Shown: in pieces, positions 33,845-46,402 of the stretch
Layout: every line of letters begins with the position of its first letter
Numbering within the stretch: the stretch's first letter is position 1
NCBI RefSeq assembly: GCF_036347135.1
Contig: NZ_CP108938.1
Span: forward strand, 9,734,001 to 9,798,000
DNA: 64,000 nt
Reading direction: 5' to 3'
Origin: Streptomyces sp. NBC_00775
GTDB taxonomy: Bacteria > Actinomycetota > Actinomycetes > Streptomycetales > Streptomycetaceae
Program-made: the position numbers and the translations under genes
Notes under the pieces: model-generated
Databases searched by the model: none
The model's input: only the letters and a program-made list of their open reading frames with translations
Told to the model about the DNA's origin: nothing

Positions 33845-35239
33845 ATGAGCGAAACCGTCGACAACACTCAGGAAACCGACTCCGCGACGATGGAATCCCC
33901 GGCGGAACCGCTGTCACAACCGCTCACCATCGGAGTGGAGGCCTACCTCTCCGAGGAGTACGCCCGAGCGGAACGGGACAAGCTGTGGGCCAAGGTGTGG
34001 CAACAGGTCGGCCGCGTCGAGGAACTCCCCAAGACCGGTGACTTCCTCACCTACGAGATCCTCGACGACTCGCTCATCGTCGTCCGCACGGCACCGGACA
34101 CGGTCCGCGCGTACTACAACGTCTGCTCGCACCGCGGCCGCCCCCTGGTGGACGTCCCGCCGGGCGCACATGACGCCCGCGGCCGCCGCCGCCTCTTCGT
34201 CTGCGGCTTCCACGGCTGGCGGTACAACCTGGAGGGCACGTGCGCCCACGTGGCCGAACGCGAGGACTGGCCGTGCGGGCTGACCGAGGAGAACACCAGC
34301 CTGACCGAGGTCAGGGTCGACACCTGGGGCGGCTGGATCTGGATCAACCTGGACCCGGACTGCCGGCCCCTTCGGGAGTACCTCGAACCCGCGGCCACCC
34401 TGCTCGACCCCTTCCAGCTGGAGAACATGCGCTTCCGGTGGCGTCGCTGGCTCGTCTTCGACTGCAACTGGAAGGTCGCCCTCGAAGCGTTCATGGAGAC
34501 CTACCATGTGCCGGGCACCCACCCGGAGTTCATGAGCTTCGGGAGTTTCCTCGGCTGGGCCAAGGCGCAGGGCAGGCACAGCAACATCGGCTACGACGCA
34601 CCCAAGGGCCTGGACGAGAACCAGGCGAAGCTGCGGCTCGGCAGCGGCGACGACCCCCGTGTGTCGACGGCCGAGTTGCAGAACTTCACCTGGGAGCACG
34701 CGAACACCAACACCACCCGGACACTGGTCGACGCCGCGCAACGGCTGGTCGACGAACTGCCGGAGGGAACCCCCGCCGACCAGGTGCTCAAGCACTGGCT
34801 GGACTCGGCCCGGCGTGACGACGCGGCACGCGGTGTGAACTGGCCGACCGTCGACCCCGTGGACATCGGCAGGAGCGGCACCGCCTGGCAGATCTTCCCC
34901 AACTTCCAGATCGGGCACGCGCTGAACAACATGCTCTGCTACAGCGCCCGGCCGTACGGCTACGACCCCGACAAGTGCGTCTTCGAGGCCGCCGTCTACG
35001 AGCTCTACCCGCCCGGCGAGGAGCCCAGGACGACATGGGAGTACACGCCGGCGGACGACCCGGCCTGGCGCACCGTCCTGCCGCAGGACTTCTCCAACAT
35101 GGCAGCCGTGCAGAAGGGCATGAAGGCGCGGGGCTTCTCGGGCCCCAAGCCCAACCCGTATCGCGAGCGCAGCATCGTGAACCTGCACCACAACCTGGCC
35201 ACGTACATGGGCACCGGCGAACCGCGCGACCTCACCTGA
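33845..35239 (+). CDS. Rieske non-heme iron oxygenase, alpha-type subunit
   Basis: This 464-residue protein has a Rieske 2Fe-2S motif C94-S-H96...C120-x2-H123 (CSHRGRPL, CGFHGWRYNLEG) and a mononuclear iron motif ETYHVPGTHPE (His221, His226). The residue bridging the two centres is Glu218 instead of the common Asp, as in carnitine and choline monooxygenase-like members. It should hydroxylate or demethylate a substrate using O2. No ferredoxin or reductase gene is present in the window, so electrons must come from elsewhere. Confidence 0.9.
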   Translation: MSETVDNTQETDSATMESPAEPLSQPLTIGVEAYLSEEYARAERDKLWAKVWQQVGRVEELPKTGDFLTYEILDDSLIVVRTAPDTVRAYYNVCSHRGRPLVDVPPGAHDARGRRRLFVCGFHGWRYNLEGTCAHVAEREDWPCGLTEENTSLTEVRVDTWGGWIWINLDPDCRPLREYLEPAATLLDPFQLENMRFRWRRWLVFDCNWKVALEAFMETYHVPGTHPEFMSFGSFLGWAKAQGRHSNIGYDAPKGLDENQAKLRLGSGDDPRVSTAELQNFTWEHANTNTTRTLVDAAQRLVDELPEGTPADQVLKHWLDSARRDDAARGVNWPTVDPVDIGRSGTAWQIFPNFQIGHALNNMLCYSARPYGYDPDKCVFEAAVYELYPPGEEPRTTWEYTPADDPAWRTVLPQDFSNMAAVQKGMKARGFSGPKPNPYRERSIVNLHHNLATYMGTGEPRDLT

Positions 35240-35302
35240 GTCCCAGATCTCCCGGCCCCGACGACGAACGCCCCGAGTGACAGCCCGAGCCGAGGACTTC
35301 GC

Positions 35303-37129
<1,827 letters not shown>

Positions 37130-37175
37130 CGAGCACCGGCCCCGCATCCCACCCGCGTCGCGAGAGGAACACCCC

Positions 37176-38099
37176 ATGTCCGACCTCAGATTCGACGATC
37201 GCGTAGCCGTGATCACCGGCGCCGGCCGGGGGCTGGGGCGCACCTACGCCCTGCTGCTCGGCTCGAAGGGGGCCAAGGTCCTCGTCAACGACCCGGGCGG
37301 CAGCCTGAGCGGCGACGGCGTCGACACCGGGCCGGCCGACAACGTGGTCCAGGAGATCAGGGCAGCGGGTGGTGAGGCCGTCGCCTGCACCGAGTCCGTG
37401 GCGACGGCCGGGGGCGGCCGGGCGATCATCGAGTCGGCGCTCGATCACTACGGCCGGATCGACGTCCTCATCCACAACGCCGGGATCGTACGCCCGGCGT
37501 CGCTCACGGAGATGACGTACGAGGACTTCGACGCCGTCCTGGACGTCCATCTGCGGGGCGCCTTCCATGTCGTGCGGCCGGCGTTTCCCCTGATGTGCAA
37601 GGCGGGTTACGGCCGCGTCGTGCTGACCTCGTCGATCGGCGGTCTGTACGGCAACCACCGCGTCGCCAACTACGGCATGGCCAAGGCGGGCATGATCGGG
37701 CTGTCCAACGTGGTCGCGCTCGAAGGGGCCGCCGCGGGTGTGCGGTGCAACGTCATCGTTCCCGGTGCCCTGACGCGTATGGCCGAGGGAATCGACACCT
37801 CGGCCTTTCCGCCCATGGGACCGGAGTTGACGGCGCCGGTCGTCGGCTGGCTCGCCCACGAGTCCTGTTCGGTCACCGGGGAGATGCTGGTGTCGATCGC
37901 GGGCCGGGTGGCGAGGGCCTTCGTCGCCGAGACCCCGGGCGTGTACCGGCCGTCCTGGTCGATCGAGCAGGTCGGTGAGGAGATCGCCGCCATCCGCGAC
38001 ACGGCCGACCCCTGGATCCTGCCGGTCGTCCCCTCGGCCCATGCCGACCACATCCGCGAGAGCTTCGCGATGGCCACGAAAGGCAGCAAGAACTCATGA
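37176..38099 (+). CDS. SDR family, 17-beta-HSD type 4-like 3-hydroxyacyl-CoA dehydrogenase
   Basis: This is a 307-residue SDR. It has VITGAGRGLGRTYALLLGSKGAKVLVND, the extended loop GGSLSGDGVDTGPADNVVQEIRAAGGEAV characteristic of the HSD17B4/FOX2 group, NAGIVRPASLTEM, SSIGGLYGNHRVANYGMAKAG (Tyr-Lys), and a C-terminal extension. This subgroup oxidises 3-hydroxyacyl-CoA thioesters in beta-oxidation of bulky acids. The stop overlaps the ThDP lyase start by four bases (ATGA). Confidence 0.87.
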   Translation: MSDLRFDDRVAVITGAGRGLGRTYALLLGSKGAKVLVNDPGGSLSGDGVDTGPADNVVQEIRAAGGEAVACTESVATAGGGRAIIESALDHYGRIDVLIHNAGIVRPASLTEMTYEDFDAVLDVHLRGAFHVVRPAFPLMCKAGYGRVVLTSSIGGLYGNHRVANYGMAKAGMIGLSNVVALEGAAAGVRCNVIVPGALTRMAEGIDTSAFPPMGPELTAPVVGWLAHESCSVTGEMLVSIAGRVARAFVAETPGVYRPSWSIEQVGEEIAAIRDTADPWILPVVPSAHADHIRESFAMATKGSKNS

Positions 38100-39802
38100 C
38101 GGTAAAGGTGTATGAGCGCATCCTGCAGCTCTTCGAAGCCGAGGGCATCAACACCATCTTCGGCATACCGGACCCGAACTTCGTCCACATGTTCCATCTC
38201 GCCGAGGAACGCGGCTGGAACGTGGTCGCGCCGCACCACGAGGAGTCCGCCGGATTCATGGCGGAAGCGGTCTCGCGTATGACCGGAAAGGCCGCGGTGT
38301 GCATCGGCACCCTGGGCCCGGGTGTCGCCAACCTCGCCGGCGCCATGATGTGTGCCAAGGTCGAGAACTCCCCGGTCGTCTTCCTCGGCGGACAACGGGC
38401 GCGGATCACGGAACAACGGGTGCGCCGCGGCCGTATCCAGTTCGTCAAGCAGGCCGAGTTGTTCGAGCCCTCGGTCAAGTACTGCGCCAGCATCGAATAC
38501 GCCGACCAGACCGACGAAGTCATCCGCGAGGGCCTGCGCAAGGCACTGACCGGGACACCGGGCCCGGTGTACATCGAGTACCCCTCCCATGTGATCCAGC
38601 AAGAGCTGGACGTGCCACCGCCGTTGCCGCCCGCCGCGTATCGCCTGGTCGGCCAGACGGCCGGTGCGGACCGGATCGCCGAGGCCGTGAAGGCCATCCG
38701 CGCGGCGAAGCAACCGATTCTCCTCGTGGGCCATGGCGTCCATACCTCCCGTGCCGGGGAGCCGGTCAAGGCGCTCGCCGACGCGATGGCCTGCCCGGTC
38801 ATTCAGACGTCGGGCGGCACCTCGTACATCCAGGGACTCGAAGACCGCACCTTCCCCTATGGCTTCTCCGCGGCCGCGATCGACGCGGTGGTCCAGTCCG
38901 ACCTGTGTCTTGCCATCGGCACGGAACTCGGCGAACCCGTCCACTACGGACGCGGGCGCCACTGGGTCGCGAACGAAGCCCACCGCACATGGATTCTCGT
39001 CGAGCAGGATCCCGAGGCGATCGGCGTGAACCGTCCGGTCGACGTGCCGCTGGTGGGTGACCTGCGCGCGATCGTTCCGCAACTCGTCGACGCCCTCAAG
39101 GATTCACCGCGCACCGCGTCACCGGAACTCGCGGGCTGGATCACACAGGACGCGGCCCAATTGGCGGAGCTCGCGGAAACGGCCCCCTCCGGCATGTCTC
39201 CCGTACATCCCGCACGCCTGATCGTCGAAGCGACCAAGGTCTTCCCGAAGGACGGCATCATGGTCCGCGACGGCGGTGCCACCACCATTTTCGGCTGGAC
39301 CTATTCCCAGGCGAAGCCCCATGACGTGATGTGGAACCAGAACTTCGGCCACCTGGGCACGGGGCTTCCCTACGCCGTGGGCGCCTCGGTGGCGGAAGGC
39401 GGAAAACGTCCCCTGATGCTGATCACCGGGGACTCGTCCTTCCAGTTCCACATCGCGGAGCTGGAGACGGCCGCACGCCTGAACCTGCCTCTCGTCTGTG
39501 TCGTGGGCGTCGACTACGCCTGGGGCCTCGAAGTGGGCGTCTACAAGCGCACCTTCGGGCAGGGGTCGCTGGAGACCGGCGTGCACTGGAGCCGGAACAC
39601 GCGGCTGGACAAGGTCGCCGAAGGGTTCGGCTGCCACGGCGAATACGTCGAACGTGACGAGGACATCGCACCCGCCATCAAGCGCGCGTACGCCAGCGGC
39701 AAACCAGGAGTCATTCACGTGGCGGTCGACCCGAAGGCGAACTCCGAGGAAATGCCGAGCTACGACGAGTTCCGGACCTGGTACGCGGAAGGGACGCAGT
39801 GA
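38096..39802 (+). CDS. Thiamine diphosphate-dependent lyase/decarboxylase (acetolactate synthase-like)
   Basis: This is a 568-residue three-domain ThDP enzyme. The N-terminal Pyr domain has the activating glutamate in APHHEESAGFMAEA (Glu49/50) and GTLGPGVANLAGAM; a central Rossmann-like domain follows; the C-terminal PP domain has GDSSFQFHIAELETAARLN with GDS instead of GDG and VD in place of NN. It does not look like a biosynthetic acetolactate synthase. With the aldehyde dehydrogenase coupled downstream (4-bp GTGA overlap), a 2-hydroxyacyl-CoA lyase or 2-oxoacid decarboxylase is plausible, giving an aldehyde for that enzyme. Confidence 0.8.
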   Translation: MTVKVYERILQLFEAEGINTIFGIPDPNFVHMFHLAEERGWNVVAPHHEESAGFMAEAVSRMTGKAAVCIGTLGPGVANLAGAMMCAKVENSPVVFLGGQRARITEQRVRRGRIQFVKQAELFEPSVKYCASIEYADQTDEVIREGLRKALTGTPGPVYIEYPSHVIQQELDVPPPLPPAAYRLVGQTAGADRIAEAVKAIRAAKQPILLVGHGVHTSRAGEPVKALADAMACPVIQTSGGTSYIQGLEDRTFPYGFSAAAIDAVVQSDLCLAIGTELGEPVHYGRGRHWVANEAHRTWILVEQDPEAIGVNRPVDVPLVGDLRAIVPQLVDALKDSPRTASPELAGWITQDAAQLAELAETAPSGMSPVHPARLIVEATKVFPKDGIMVRDGGATTIFGWTYSQAKPHDVMWNQNFGHLGTGLPYAVGASVAEGGKRPLMLITGDSSFQFHIAELETAARLNLPLVCVVGVDYAWGLEVGVYKRTFGQGSLETGVHWSRNTRLDKVAEGFGCHGEYVERDEDIAPAIKRAYASGKPGVIHVAVDPKANSEEMPSYDEFRTWYAEGTQ

Positions 39803-41244
39803 CCATGCGCGAATACCTGAAGTTCTACATCGGCGGCCAGTGGACCGACCCGGCGGAGCCGCGGACCTCGGAGGTCGTGAATCCCGCCACCGAGGAGGTC
39901 TGCGGCAAGGTGGCGGCCGGCTCGGCCGCCGATGTGGACCGGGCGGTCGCGGCGGCGCGGCGGGCCTTTCCCGACTGGTCGACGACCACGGGCACGGAGC
40001 GGGTCGAGGTGCTCCAGAACATCCTCGACGTGTACCAGAAGCGGGCCGGCGACCTCGCCGCGGCGCTGACCGAGGAGATGGGCGCGCCGACCGCGCTCGC
40101 CCACGGCTTCCAAGTGGGGCTCGGGGCCGGGCATCTGACGACGGCGATCGCGGTGCTCAAGGACTTCGTCTTCGAGGAACGGCGTGGCGCCACGCTCGTC
40201 GTCAAGGAGCCGATCGGCGTCTGCGGTCTGATCACCCCGTGGAACTGGCCCATGAACCAGATCGCGGTGAAGGTCTTCCCCGCGCTGGCGACGGGGTGCA
40301 CCGTGGTGCTCAAGCCGTCGGAGCAGTCGCCCTTCACCGGGCAGATCTTCGCCGAGATCCTGGATGCCGCGGGTGTTCCCGCCGGTGTGTTCAACCTCGT
40401 TCAGGGCGACGGCCCGGGCGTGGGGGTGCCGCTCTCCCGTCATCCCGGGGTCGACATGGTCTCCTTCACCGGTTCGACGCGCGCGGGCATCGAGATCGCG
40501 AGGAACGCCGCGCCCACCGTCAAGCGGGTGACACAGGAGCTGGGCGGCAAGAGCCCGAACATCGTCCTCGACGACGCGTCCTTCGCCGAGAACGTCGGCA
40601 AGGGCGTGGCCACCATGATGGGCAACTCCGGACAGACATGCAGCGCGCCGTCGCGCATGCTGGTGCCCAGCACCCGTATGGCAGAGGCCATGGTCATCGC
40701 CCAGGAGACCGCGTCCCGGATCACCGTGGGCGACCCGGGCGGCGACTTCGTGATGGGGCCGGTGGTTTCAGAGGCCCAGTTCGAGAAGATCCAGGGGCTG
40801 ATCCAGCAGGGCATCGACGAGGGCGCCACCCTGGTGACAGGCGGCACCGGACGCCCGGACGGTTTGGAGAAGGGCTACTACGTCAAGCCCACCGTCTTCG
40901 CCCATGTCGCGAACGACATGACCATCGCCCGCGAGGAGATCTTCGGGCCGGTGCTGACCATCCTGGGCTACGACAGTGTGGACCACGCCGTCGAGATCGC
41001 GAACGACACGGAGTACGGCCTCGCCGGATACGTGGCCGGCGCGGACCTCGAAAGCGCCCGCGCCGTCGCCCGCCGCATCCGGGCGGGGTGGGTCGCGGTC
41101 AACGACGGGTTCGACTTCGCCTGTCCGTTCGGCGGCTACAAGAAGAGCGGAAACGGCCGGGAGTGGGGCGAGTTCGGCTTCCACGACTACCTGGAAATCA
41201 AGGGAGTCCTCGGCTACGCACCTGAGGCGGCCTCGTCGACGTGA
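39799..41244 (+). CDS. Aldehyde dehydrogenase family protein
   Basis: This NAD(P)-dependent aldehyde dehydrogenase of about 481 residues has the cofactor strand TPWNWPMNQIAVKVFPALATGC, FTGSTRAG, the catalytic Glu247 in VTQELGGKSPN, the nucleophile Cys281 in GNSGQTCSAPSR, and EEIFGPVLTI. It oxidises an aldehyde to its acid. It is coupled to the ThDP lyase gene, suggesting consecutive steps. It is the last gene of the rightward island operon; a strong hairpin overlaps its stop codon. ATG 39805 is an alternative start. Confidence 0.9.
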   Translation: MTMREYLKFYIGGQWTDPAEPRTSEVVNPATEEVCGKVAAGSAADVDRAVAAARRAFPDWSTTTGTERVEVLQNILDVYQKRAGDLAAALTEEMGAPTALAHGFQVGLGAGHLTTAIAVLKDFVFEERRGATLVVKEPIGVCGLITPWNWPMNQIAVKVFPALATGCTVVLKPSEQSPFTGQIFAEILDAAGVPAGVFNLVQGDGPGVGVPLSRHPGVDMVSFTGSTRAGIEIARNAAPTVKRVTQELGGKSPNIVLDDASFAENVGKGVATMMGNSGQTCSAPSRMLVPSTRMAEAMVIAQETASRITVGDPGGDFVMGPVVSEAQFEKIQGLIQQGIDEGATLVTGGTGRPDGLEKGYYVKPTVFAHVANDMTIAREEIFGPVLTILGYDSVDHAVEIANDTEYGLAGYVAGADLESARAVARRIRAGWVAVNDGFDFACPFGGYKKSGNGREWGEFGFHDYLEIKGVLGYAPEAASST

Positions 41245-41254
41245 CGAGGCCGCC
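41226..41254. terminator. Strong hairpin terminator at the island-inositol boundary
   Basis: GGCGGCCTCGTC (41226-41237) and GACGAGGCCGCC (41243-41254) form a perfect 12-bp stem with a five-base loop. The aldehyde dehydrogenase TGA (41242-41244) lies at the loop. It separates the island from the convergent inositol gene set and can act in both directions. Confidence 0.85.
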
Positions 41255-41280
41255 CCGGAGACGTACGGGTGTCCGTCGTG

Positions 41281-42300
41281 TCAGCGGTAGAGGGCGGGGC
41301 GTTCGACCAGTTCGACCTCGGTCCGGCGGCCCTCGGCCTGGGCGCGGACGCCCGCCTCGCAGACGGCCGCCGCCGCGTATCCGTCCCAGCTGCTGGGGCC
41401 GGTGACCTCGCCGCGCAGGGTGGCGTCGACCCAGGCCTGCACCTCGCGGTCGTACGCCTCCTCGAACCGCTCCACGAAGTCCGGGGCGATCGAACCGCCC
41501 CACCGGCCACCGGCGTTGACGAGCATCCCGTGGGCCTCGCCGATCCGCGCGGTGCCGCTCTCGCAGACGGCCTCGGCCTGTACCTGGTAGCCGAAGCGGC
41601 AGTTGGCGTAGATCTCCACGTCGACGAGGACGCCGCCGTCCGTCTCGAACACGACGAACTGTGGGTCCGACACGCCCTCGGGCGCGTTGCCGGAAGGCCT
41701 CGGCTTCATCACCGTGACCGCGGTGATCTCCTGGTCGAGCAGCCAGCGGGCGGCGTCCATCTCGTGCACCACCGAGTCGTTGATCAGCATCTGCTCGGTG
41801 TAGTACGACAGCACGTCGGCGTTGCGGTGCCGGTTGTGCAGCATCAGCGGCCGGCCCAGCTCGCCGCTGTCCAGCAGGGACTTGAGCTTCATGTACTCGG
41901 CGTCGTACCGCCGCATGAACCCGACCTGGACCCTCCGGTGCCCGAGCTTCTGCTCGGCCTCCATGACGCGCAGCGCGGAGGCCGCGTCCGGGGTGAGCGG
42001 CTTCTCGCACAGCACCGGCAGATCGTGCTCGAAGGCGGCGAGCAGCGCCGCCTCGTGAGCCGGGCCGGGGGAGGCGATGATCACGGCGTCGACGTCGTCG
42101 GCGGCCAGGGCGGCGGCCGGGTCGGTGTACGCCGTGCAGCCGTCGATGCCGTCGGCGAGCTGCTTGGCCCGCTCGGCGTCGATGTCCACGACGGCGGTCA
42201 CCCGCGCCCCGCTGATGACCTCGGAGATCCGGCGTACGTGGTCGGCCCCCATCCGGCCCGTGCCGATGACGGCCACCCCGAGTGTTCCGCGCTGAGTCAT
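41281..42300 (-). CDS. Gfo/Idh/MocA oxidoreductase, inositol 2-dehydrogenase-like
   Basis: This 339-residue NAD(P)-dependent dehydrogenase has the N-terminal Rossmann motif [17 protein letters not shown] and the family EKP motif in [15 protein letters not shown]. The C-terminal sheet contains HNRHRNADV and [15 protein letters not shown] with the likely catalytic Asp and His. The position beside iolC, iolB, iolD and an inositol-type importer argues for oxidation of myo-inositol or an isomer to the inosose (IolG role). It is last of a five-gene leftward operon and ends at the shared terminator. Confidence 0.85.
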   Translation of the reverse strand: MTQRGTLGVAVIGTGRMGADHVRRISEVISGARVTAVVDIDAERAKQLADGIDGCTAYTDPAAALAADDVDAVIIASPGPAHEAALLAAFEHDLPVLCEKPLTPDAASALRVMEAEQKLGHRRVQVGFMRRYDAEYMKLKSLLDSGELGRPLMLHNRHRNADVLSYYTEQMLINDSVVHEMDAARWLLDQEITAVTVMKPRPSGNAPEGVSDPQFVVFETDGGVLVDVEIYANCRFGYQVQAEAVCESGTARIGEAHGMLVNAGGRWGGSIAPDFVERFEEAYDREVQAWVDATLRGEVTGPSSWDGYAAAAVCEAGVRAQAEGRRTEVELVERPALYR

Positions 42301-42325
42301 GGTGGTCGATGGTCCCTTCAGATGG

Positions 42326-43228
42326 TCAGGCGCCGCAGGAGCGGAGGAACTTGCGGGTGCGTACGGCGATCGGCAGCGGCTTGTCCGGCTCGCACGGGTA
42401 CATGTCCTGCTCGACGATGGCGAACAGCTCCACGCCCAGACGCTGGGCGGCGACCAGCACCGGCTCCAACTCCGGTACGCCCGACGGGGGTTCGCACATC
42501 ACACCGCGTTGCACTGCGGGGCCGAACGGCACCTCGTTCTTGACGACGTCGGCGAGGATGGCGGGGTCGACCTGCTTGAGGTGCAGATAGCCGATGCGCT
42601 CGCCGTAGGTCTCGATGAGCTTGACGCTGTCGCCGCCGCAGTAGGCGTAGTGCCCGGTGTCCAGGCACAGGTTGACCAGGTCGGAGTCGGTCGAGTCGAG
42701 GAAGCGCTCGACGTGGTCCTCGGTGTCGATGTGGGTGTCCGCGTGCGGGTGGACGACGATGTCGAGGCCGTAGGTCTCCTTGACCTCGTGGCCGAGCCGT
42801 TCCATGCCCTTGGTCAGGTGGGCCCACTGCTCGGCGGTCAGCTCCGGCGGTTCGAGGATCTCGGCGGTCTTGTCGTCCCGCCAGAAGGACGGGATGACGA
42901 CCAGGTGCTGGGCGCCCATGGCCTGGGTGAGCGAGGCGACCTCGCTGACGTGCTTCCACGTGGCGTCCCAGACGGACGGTCCGCGGTGCAGCCCGGTGAA
43001 GATCGTGCCGGCCGACACCTTGAGAGCTCGCTTGTCGATCTCGGCGGTGAGCCGGGCCGGGTCGGTCGGCAGATAGCCGTACGGGCCGAGCTCGATCCAG
43101 GAGTAGCCGGCCTCGGCGACCTCGTCCAGGAACCGTTCCCACGGGACCTGCTGCGGGTCGTCGGGGAACCAGACGCCCCAGGAGTCGGGGGCCGAGCCGA
43201 CCCGGATGCGGTCGAGGGGAGTGGTCAT
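42326..43228 (-). CDS. Sugar phosphate isomerase/epimerase, IolE/IolH-like TIM barrel
   Basis: This is a 300-residue xylose-isomerase-like barrel. The N-terminus [16 protein letters not shown] is characteristic of actinobacterial inosose dehydratase/IolH-like proteins. The metal and substrate residues are in [30 protein letters not shown] and [10 protein letters not shown], with Glu in [10 protein letters not shown]. It probably dehydrates or isomerises an inosose in the inositol pathway; IolE is the step otherwise missing from this cluster. It is closely linked to the ATPase gene. Confidence 0.82.
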   Translation of the reverse strand: MTTPLDRIRVGSAPDSWGVWFPDDPQQVPWERFLDEVAEAGYSWIELGPYGYLPTDPARLTAEIDKRALKVSAGTIFTGLHRGPSVWDATWKHVSEVASLTQAMGAQHLVVIPSFWRDDKTAEILEPPELTAEQWAHLTKGMERLGHEVKETYGLDIVVHPHADTHIDTEDHVERFLDSTDSDLVNLCLDTGHYAYCGGDSVKLIETYGERIGYLHLKQVDPAILADVVKNEVPFGPAVQRGVMCEPPSGVPELEPVLVAAQRLGVELFAIVEQDMYPCEPDKPLPIAVRTRKFLRSCGA

Positions 43229-43229
43229 C

Positions 43230-44144
<915 letters not shown>

Positions 44145-44152
44145 GAGTCAGT

Positions 44153-45232
44153 TCACCTCCGGGTCGCCGTGCGGCGGACCCACAGATTGATGAGCGTGGC
44201 GCCGAGCAGCATCACGCCGAGGAAGGCCTTGAACCAGTCGGGGTTCCAGCCGGCGTAGACGATGCCCTGCTGCACCATGCCGAACATGAAGGCACCGAAG
44301 ACCGGGCCGATCGCGGAGCCGTAGCCGCCGGTCAGCAGACAGCCGCCGATCACCGCCGCGGCGATGTAGATCAACTCCTGGCCGACACCCTCGCCCGACT
44401 GCACGGTGTTGAAGGAGAACAGCTGGTGCATGCCGATGAACCAGGCGCCGAAACCGACCAGCATGAACAGCGTGATCTTGGTGAAGGTCACCGGCACGCC
44501 GACCGCGCGGGCGCTGTCCTGGTTGCCGCCGACCGCGAAGATCCAGTTGCCGTACTTGGTGCGCAGCAGCACCCAGGTCGCGATGGCCGCGAAGACCAGC
44601 CACCACACGATGGTGATCTTCACCTGGACGCCGCCGACGTCGAAGGACGAGGCGAAGACCTTCTTCGCCTGGTCGAAGCCGTCCATGGTGCTGATGTCGT
44701 CGGTCGCCACGTTGTTGGTGATCAGCTTGGTGACCGCGAGGTTCACGCCTTGCAGGATCAGGAAGGTGCCGAGGGTGACCAGGAAGCTCGGCAGCCCGGT
44801 GCGGACCATCATCCAGCCGTTGAACGCGCCGATCGCGAGGGACACGACGAGCGCGACGATCACGCCCATCCAGACGTTCATGGTCAGCTGGTAGCTGAGC
44901 ATGCTCGCGGTCAGCGCCGAGGTGATCACGGCGACGCCGGACGACAGGTCGAACTCGCCGCCGATCATCAGCAGGGCCACGGGCAGCGCCATGATGCCGA
45001 TCGTCGACGACTGGTAGAGCACCGTCGCCATCGAGCTGCCGGAGCGCACCGCGGGCGCCGCGATGAGGAAGAAGACGAACACGGCGACTGCGCCGAGGAA
45101 CACGCCGACCTCGGGCCGGGCGAGCAGCCGCAGCGCCAGGGAGCGCTGCGCGGTCCGCCCGTCGGTCTCCTTGGGGCCGGAGGCCGGCGGTATGGTCACC
45201 GCCGGCTCAGCCTGCTGGGTCATCTTCGTCAC
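44153..45232 (-). CDS. Sugar/inositol ABC transporter permease
   Basis: This permease of about 359 residues is of the RbsC/BPD_transp_2 type with about ten hydrophobic segments. Family landmarks are GIMALPVALLMIGGEFDLSSG, GWMMVRTGLPSFLVTLGT and GGNQDSARAVGVPVTFTK. GTG 45232 overlaps the end of the binding-protein gene (GTGA), implying coupling; ATG 45223 is the alternative start. It forms the membrane channel of the importer. A long in-frame extension to 46408 crosses the binding-protein gene and is not real. Confidence 0.9.
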   Translation of the reverse strand: MTKMTQQAEPAVTIPPASGPKETDGRTAQRSLALRLLARPEVGVFLGAVAVFVFFLIAAPAVRSGSSMATVLYQSSTIGIMALPVALLMIGGEFDLSSGVAVITSALTASMLSYQLTMNVWMGVIVALVVSLAIGAFNGWMMVRTGLPSFLVTLGTFLILQGVNLAVTKLITNNVATDDISTMDGFDQAKKVFASSFDVGGVQVKITIVWWLVFAAIATWVLLRTKYGNWIFAVGGNQDSARAVGVPVTFTKITLFMLVGFGAWFIGMHQLFSFNTVQSGEGVGQELIYIAAAVIGGCLLTGGYGSAIGPVFGAFMFGMVQQGIVYAGWNPDWFKAFLGVMLLGATLINLWVRRTATRR

Positions 45233-46248
45233 CGGGTGCCCTTCGCGGCGAACTTGGCGACAGCGTCGACGTTGGACTTGTCGACGAAGGCCGGGCCGGT
45301 CAGGATCGGCTGCTCGCCACCGCCGCTGTAGTTGCCGTTGGTCTTGTAGAGCCACAGGGAGTCGACCGCCAGGTAACCCTGGAGGTAGGGCTGCTGGTCG
45401 ACCGCGAACTCGACGGTGCCCTTGCTGATGGCGCCGGTCAGGTCCTTGTTGAGGTCGAAGGTGGCGACCTTGGCCTTGCTGCCCGCGTCGCTCACCGACT
45501 GCGTGGCTGTCAGCGCGATCGGCGCGCCGAGCGTGATCACGTGGTCGATGGAGCTGTTCTGCTTGAGCTTCGCGGTGATCGTCGACTTCACCGACGGCAT
45601 GTCGGTGCCGTTGACGTACAGGTTCTCGACCTTGCCGCTGAACGTCTTCTTCACGCCGTCGCAGCGCTGGGTGAGTCCGATGTTGCCCTGCTCCTGGATC
45701 ACACAGACGGCGTTCTTGGCGCCGAGCGAGTTCAGCTTGTTGCCGAGACCCTCGCCCGCCACGGTCTCGTCCTGCCCGAAGAACTGCAGCAGGCCCAGCT
45801 TCTTCCAGTCGCTCACACCCGAGTTGAGGCCGACCACCGGGATGCCGGCCGCCTTCGCCTTGCTCACGACGTCCTTGAGGGCGTCCGGCTTGGCGAGGGT
45901 GATCGCTATGCCGTCGACCTTCTGGTCGATGGCGTTCTGGACCAGGTTGGCCTGGCTGCCCGCGTTCGGGTCGGCCGAGTAGACGAGCTTGATGTTGTCC
46001 TTGGCGGCCGCGGCCTCGGCGCCCTTGCGGACGATGTCCCAGAACGTGTCGCCGGGCGACTGGTGGGTGACCAGCGCGACCGTCATGCGGGGCGTGTTGG
46101 CCTTGCCTGCGGAGGCACTGTCTCCGCTCTCCTCGGACTTCTTGCCGCCGGAGCTGCTGGAGCAGCCCGCGACGAGGAGCGCGGACGCCGCCGCCATCGC
46201 GACGAGTGGGGCGATTCTCCGAGAGCGGGGGTGAAGCGTGCGGTCCAT
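45229..46248 (-). CDS. Sugar/inositol ABC transporter substrate-binding lipoprotein
   Basis: This 339-residue periplasmic-binding type 1 lipoprotein has an N-terminal signal ending in the lipobox LLVAGC (Cys29), a Ser/Gly linker, and a two-lobe ribose-binding-like fold (TVALVTHQSPGDTFWDIVRKGAEAAA; QNAIDQKVDGIAITLAKPDAL; GIPVVGLNSGV; VEFAVDQQPYLQGYLAVDSLWLY). It is first gene of the leftward inositol operon, so it receives the strongest expression. The ligand is presumably myo-inositol or a related cyclitol, from context. Confidence 0.9.
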   Translation of the reverse strand: MDRTLHPRSRRIAPLVAMAAASALLVAGCSSSSGGKKSEESGDSASAGKANTPRMTVALVTHQSPGDTFWDIVRKGAEAAAAKDNIKLVYSADPNAGSQANLVQNAIDQKVDGIAITLAKPDALKDVVSKAKAAGIPVVGLNSGVSDWKKLGLLQFFGQDETVAGEGLGNKLNSLGAKNAVCVIQEQGNIGLTQRCDGVKKTFSGKVENLYVNGTDMPSVKSTITAKLKQNSSIDHVITLGAPIALTATQSVSDAGSKAKVATFDLNKDLTGAISKGTVEFAVDQQPYLQGYLAVDSLWLYKTNGNYSGGGEQPILTGPAFVDKSNVDAVAKFAAKGTR

Positions 46249-46402
46249 CTTTCCAGCACCTCACTGTGCGACGGGGGGAAAGGGAACGGGACGGCGCGGG
46301 GGGCGCGAGGCCCGTGCGGGGACCCGGACGGGATGTCCGGGTCATGTGCCGGTGACGCGGCTGTTTCGTTGGGACGGGATACAAGTCCCTGATGCACCCA
46401 CC

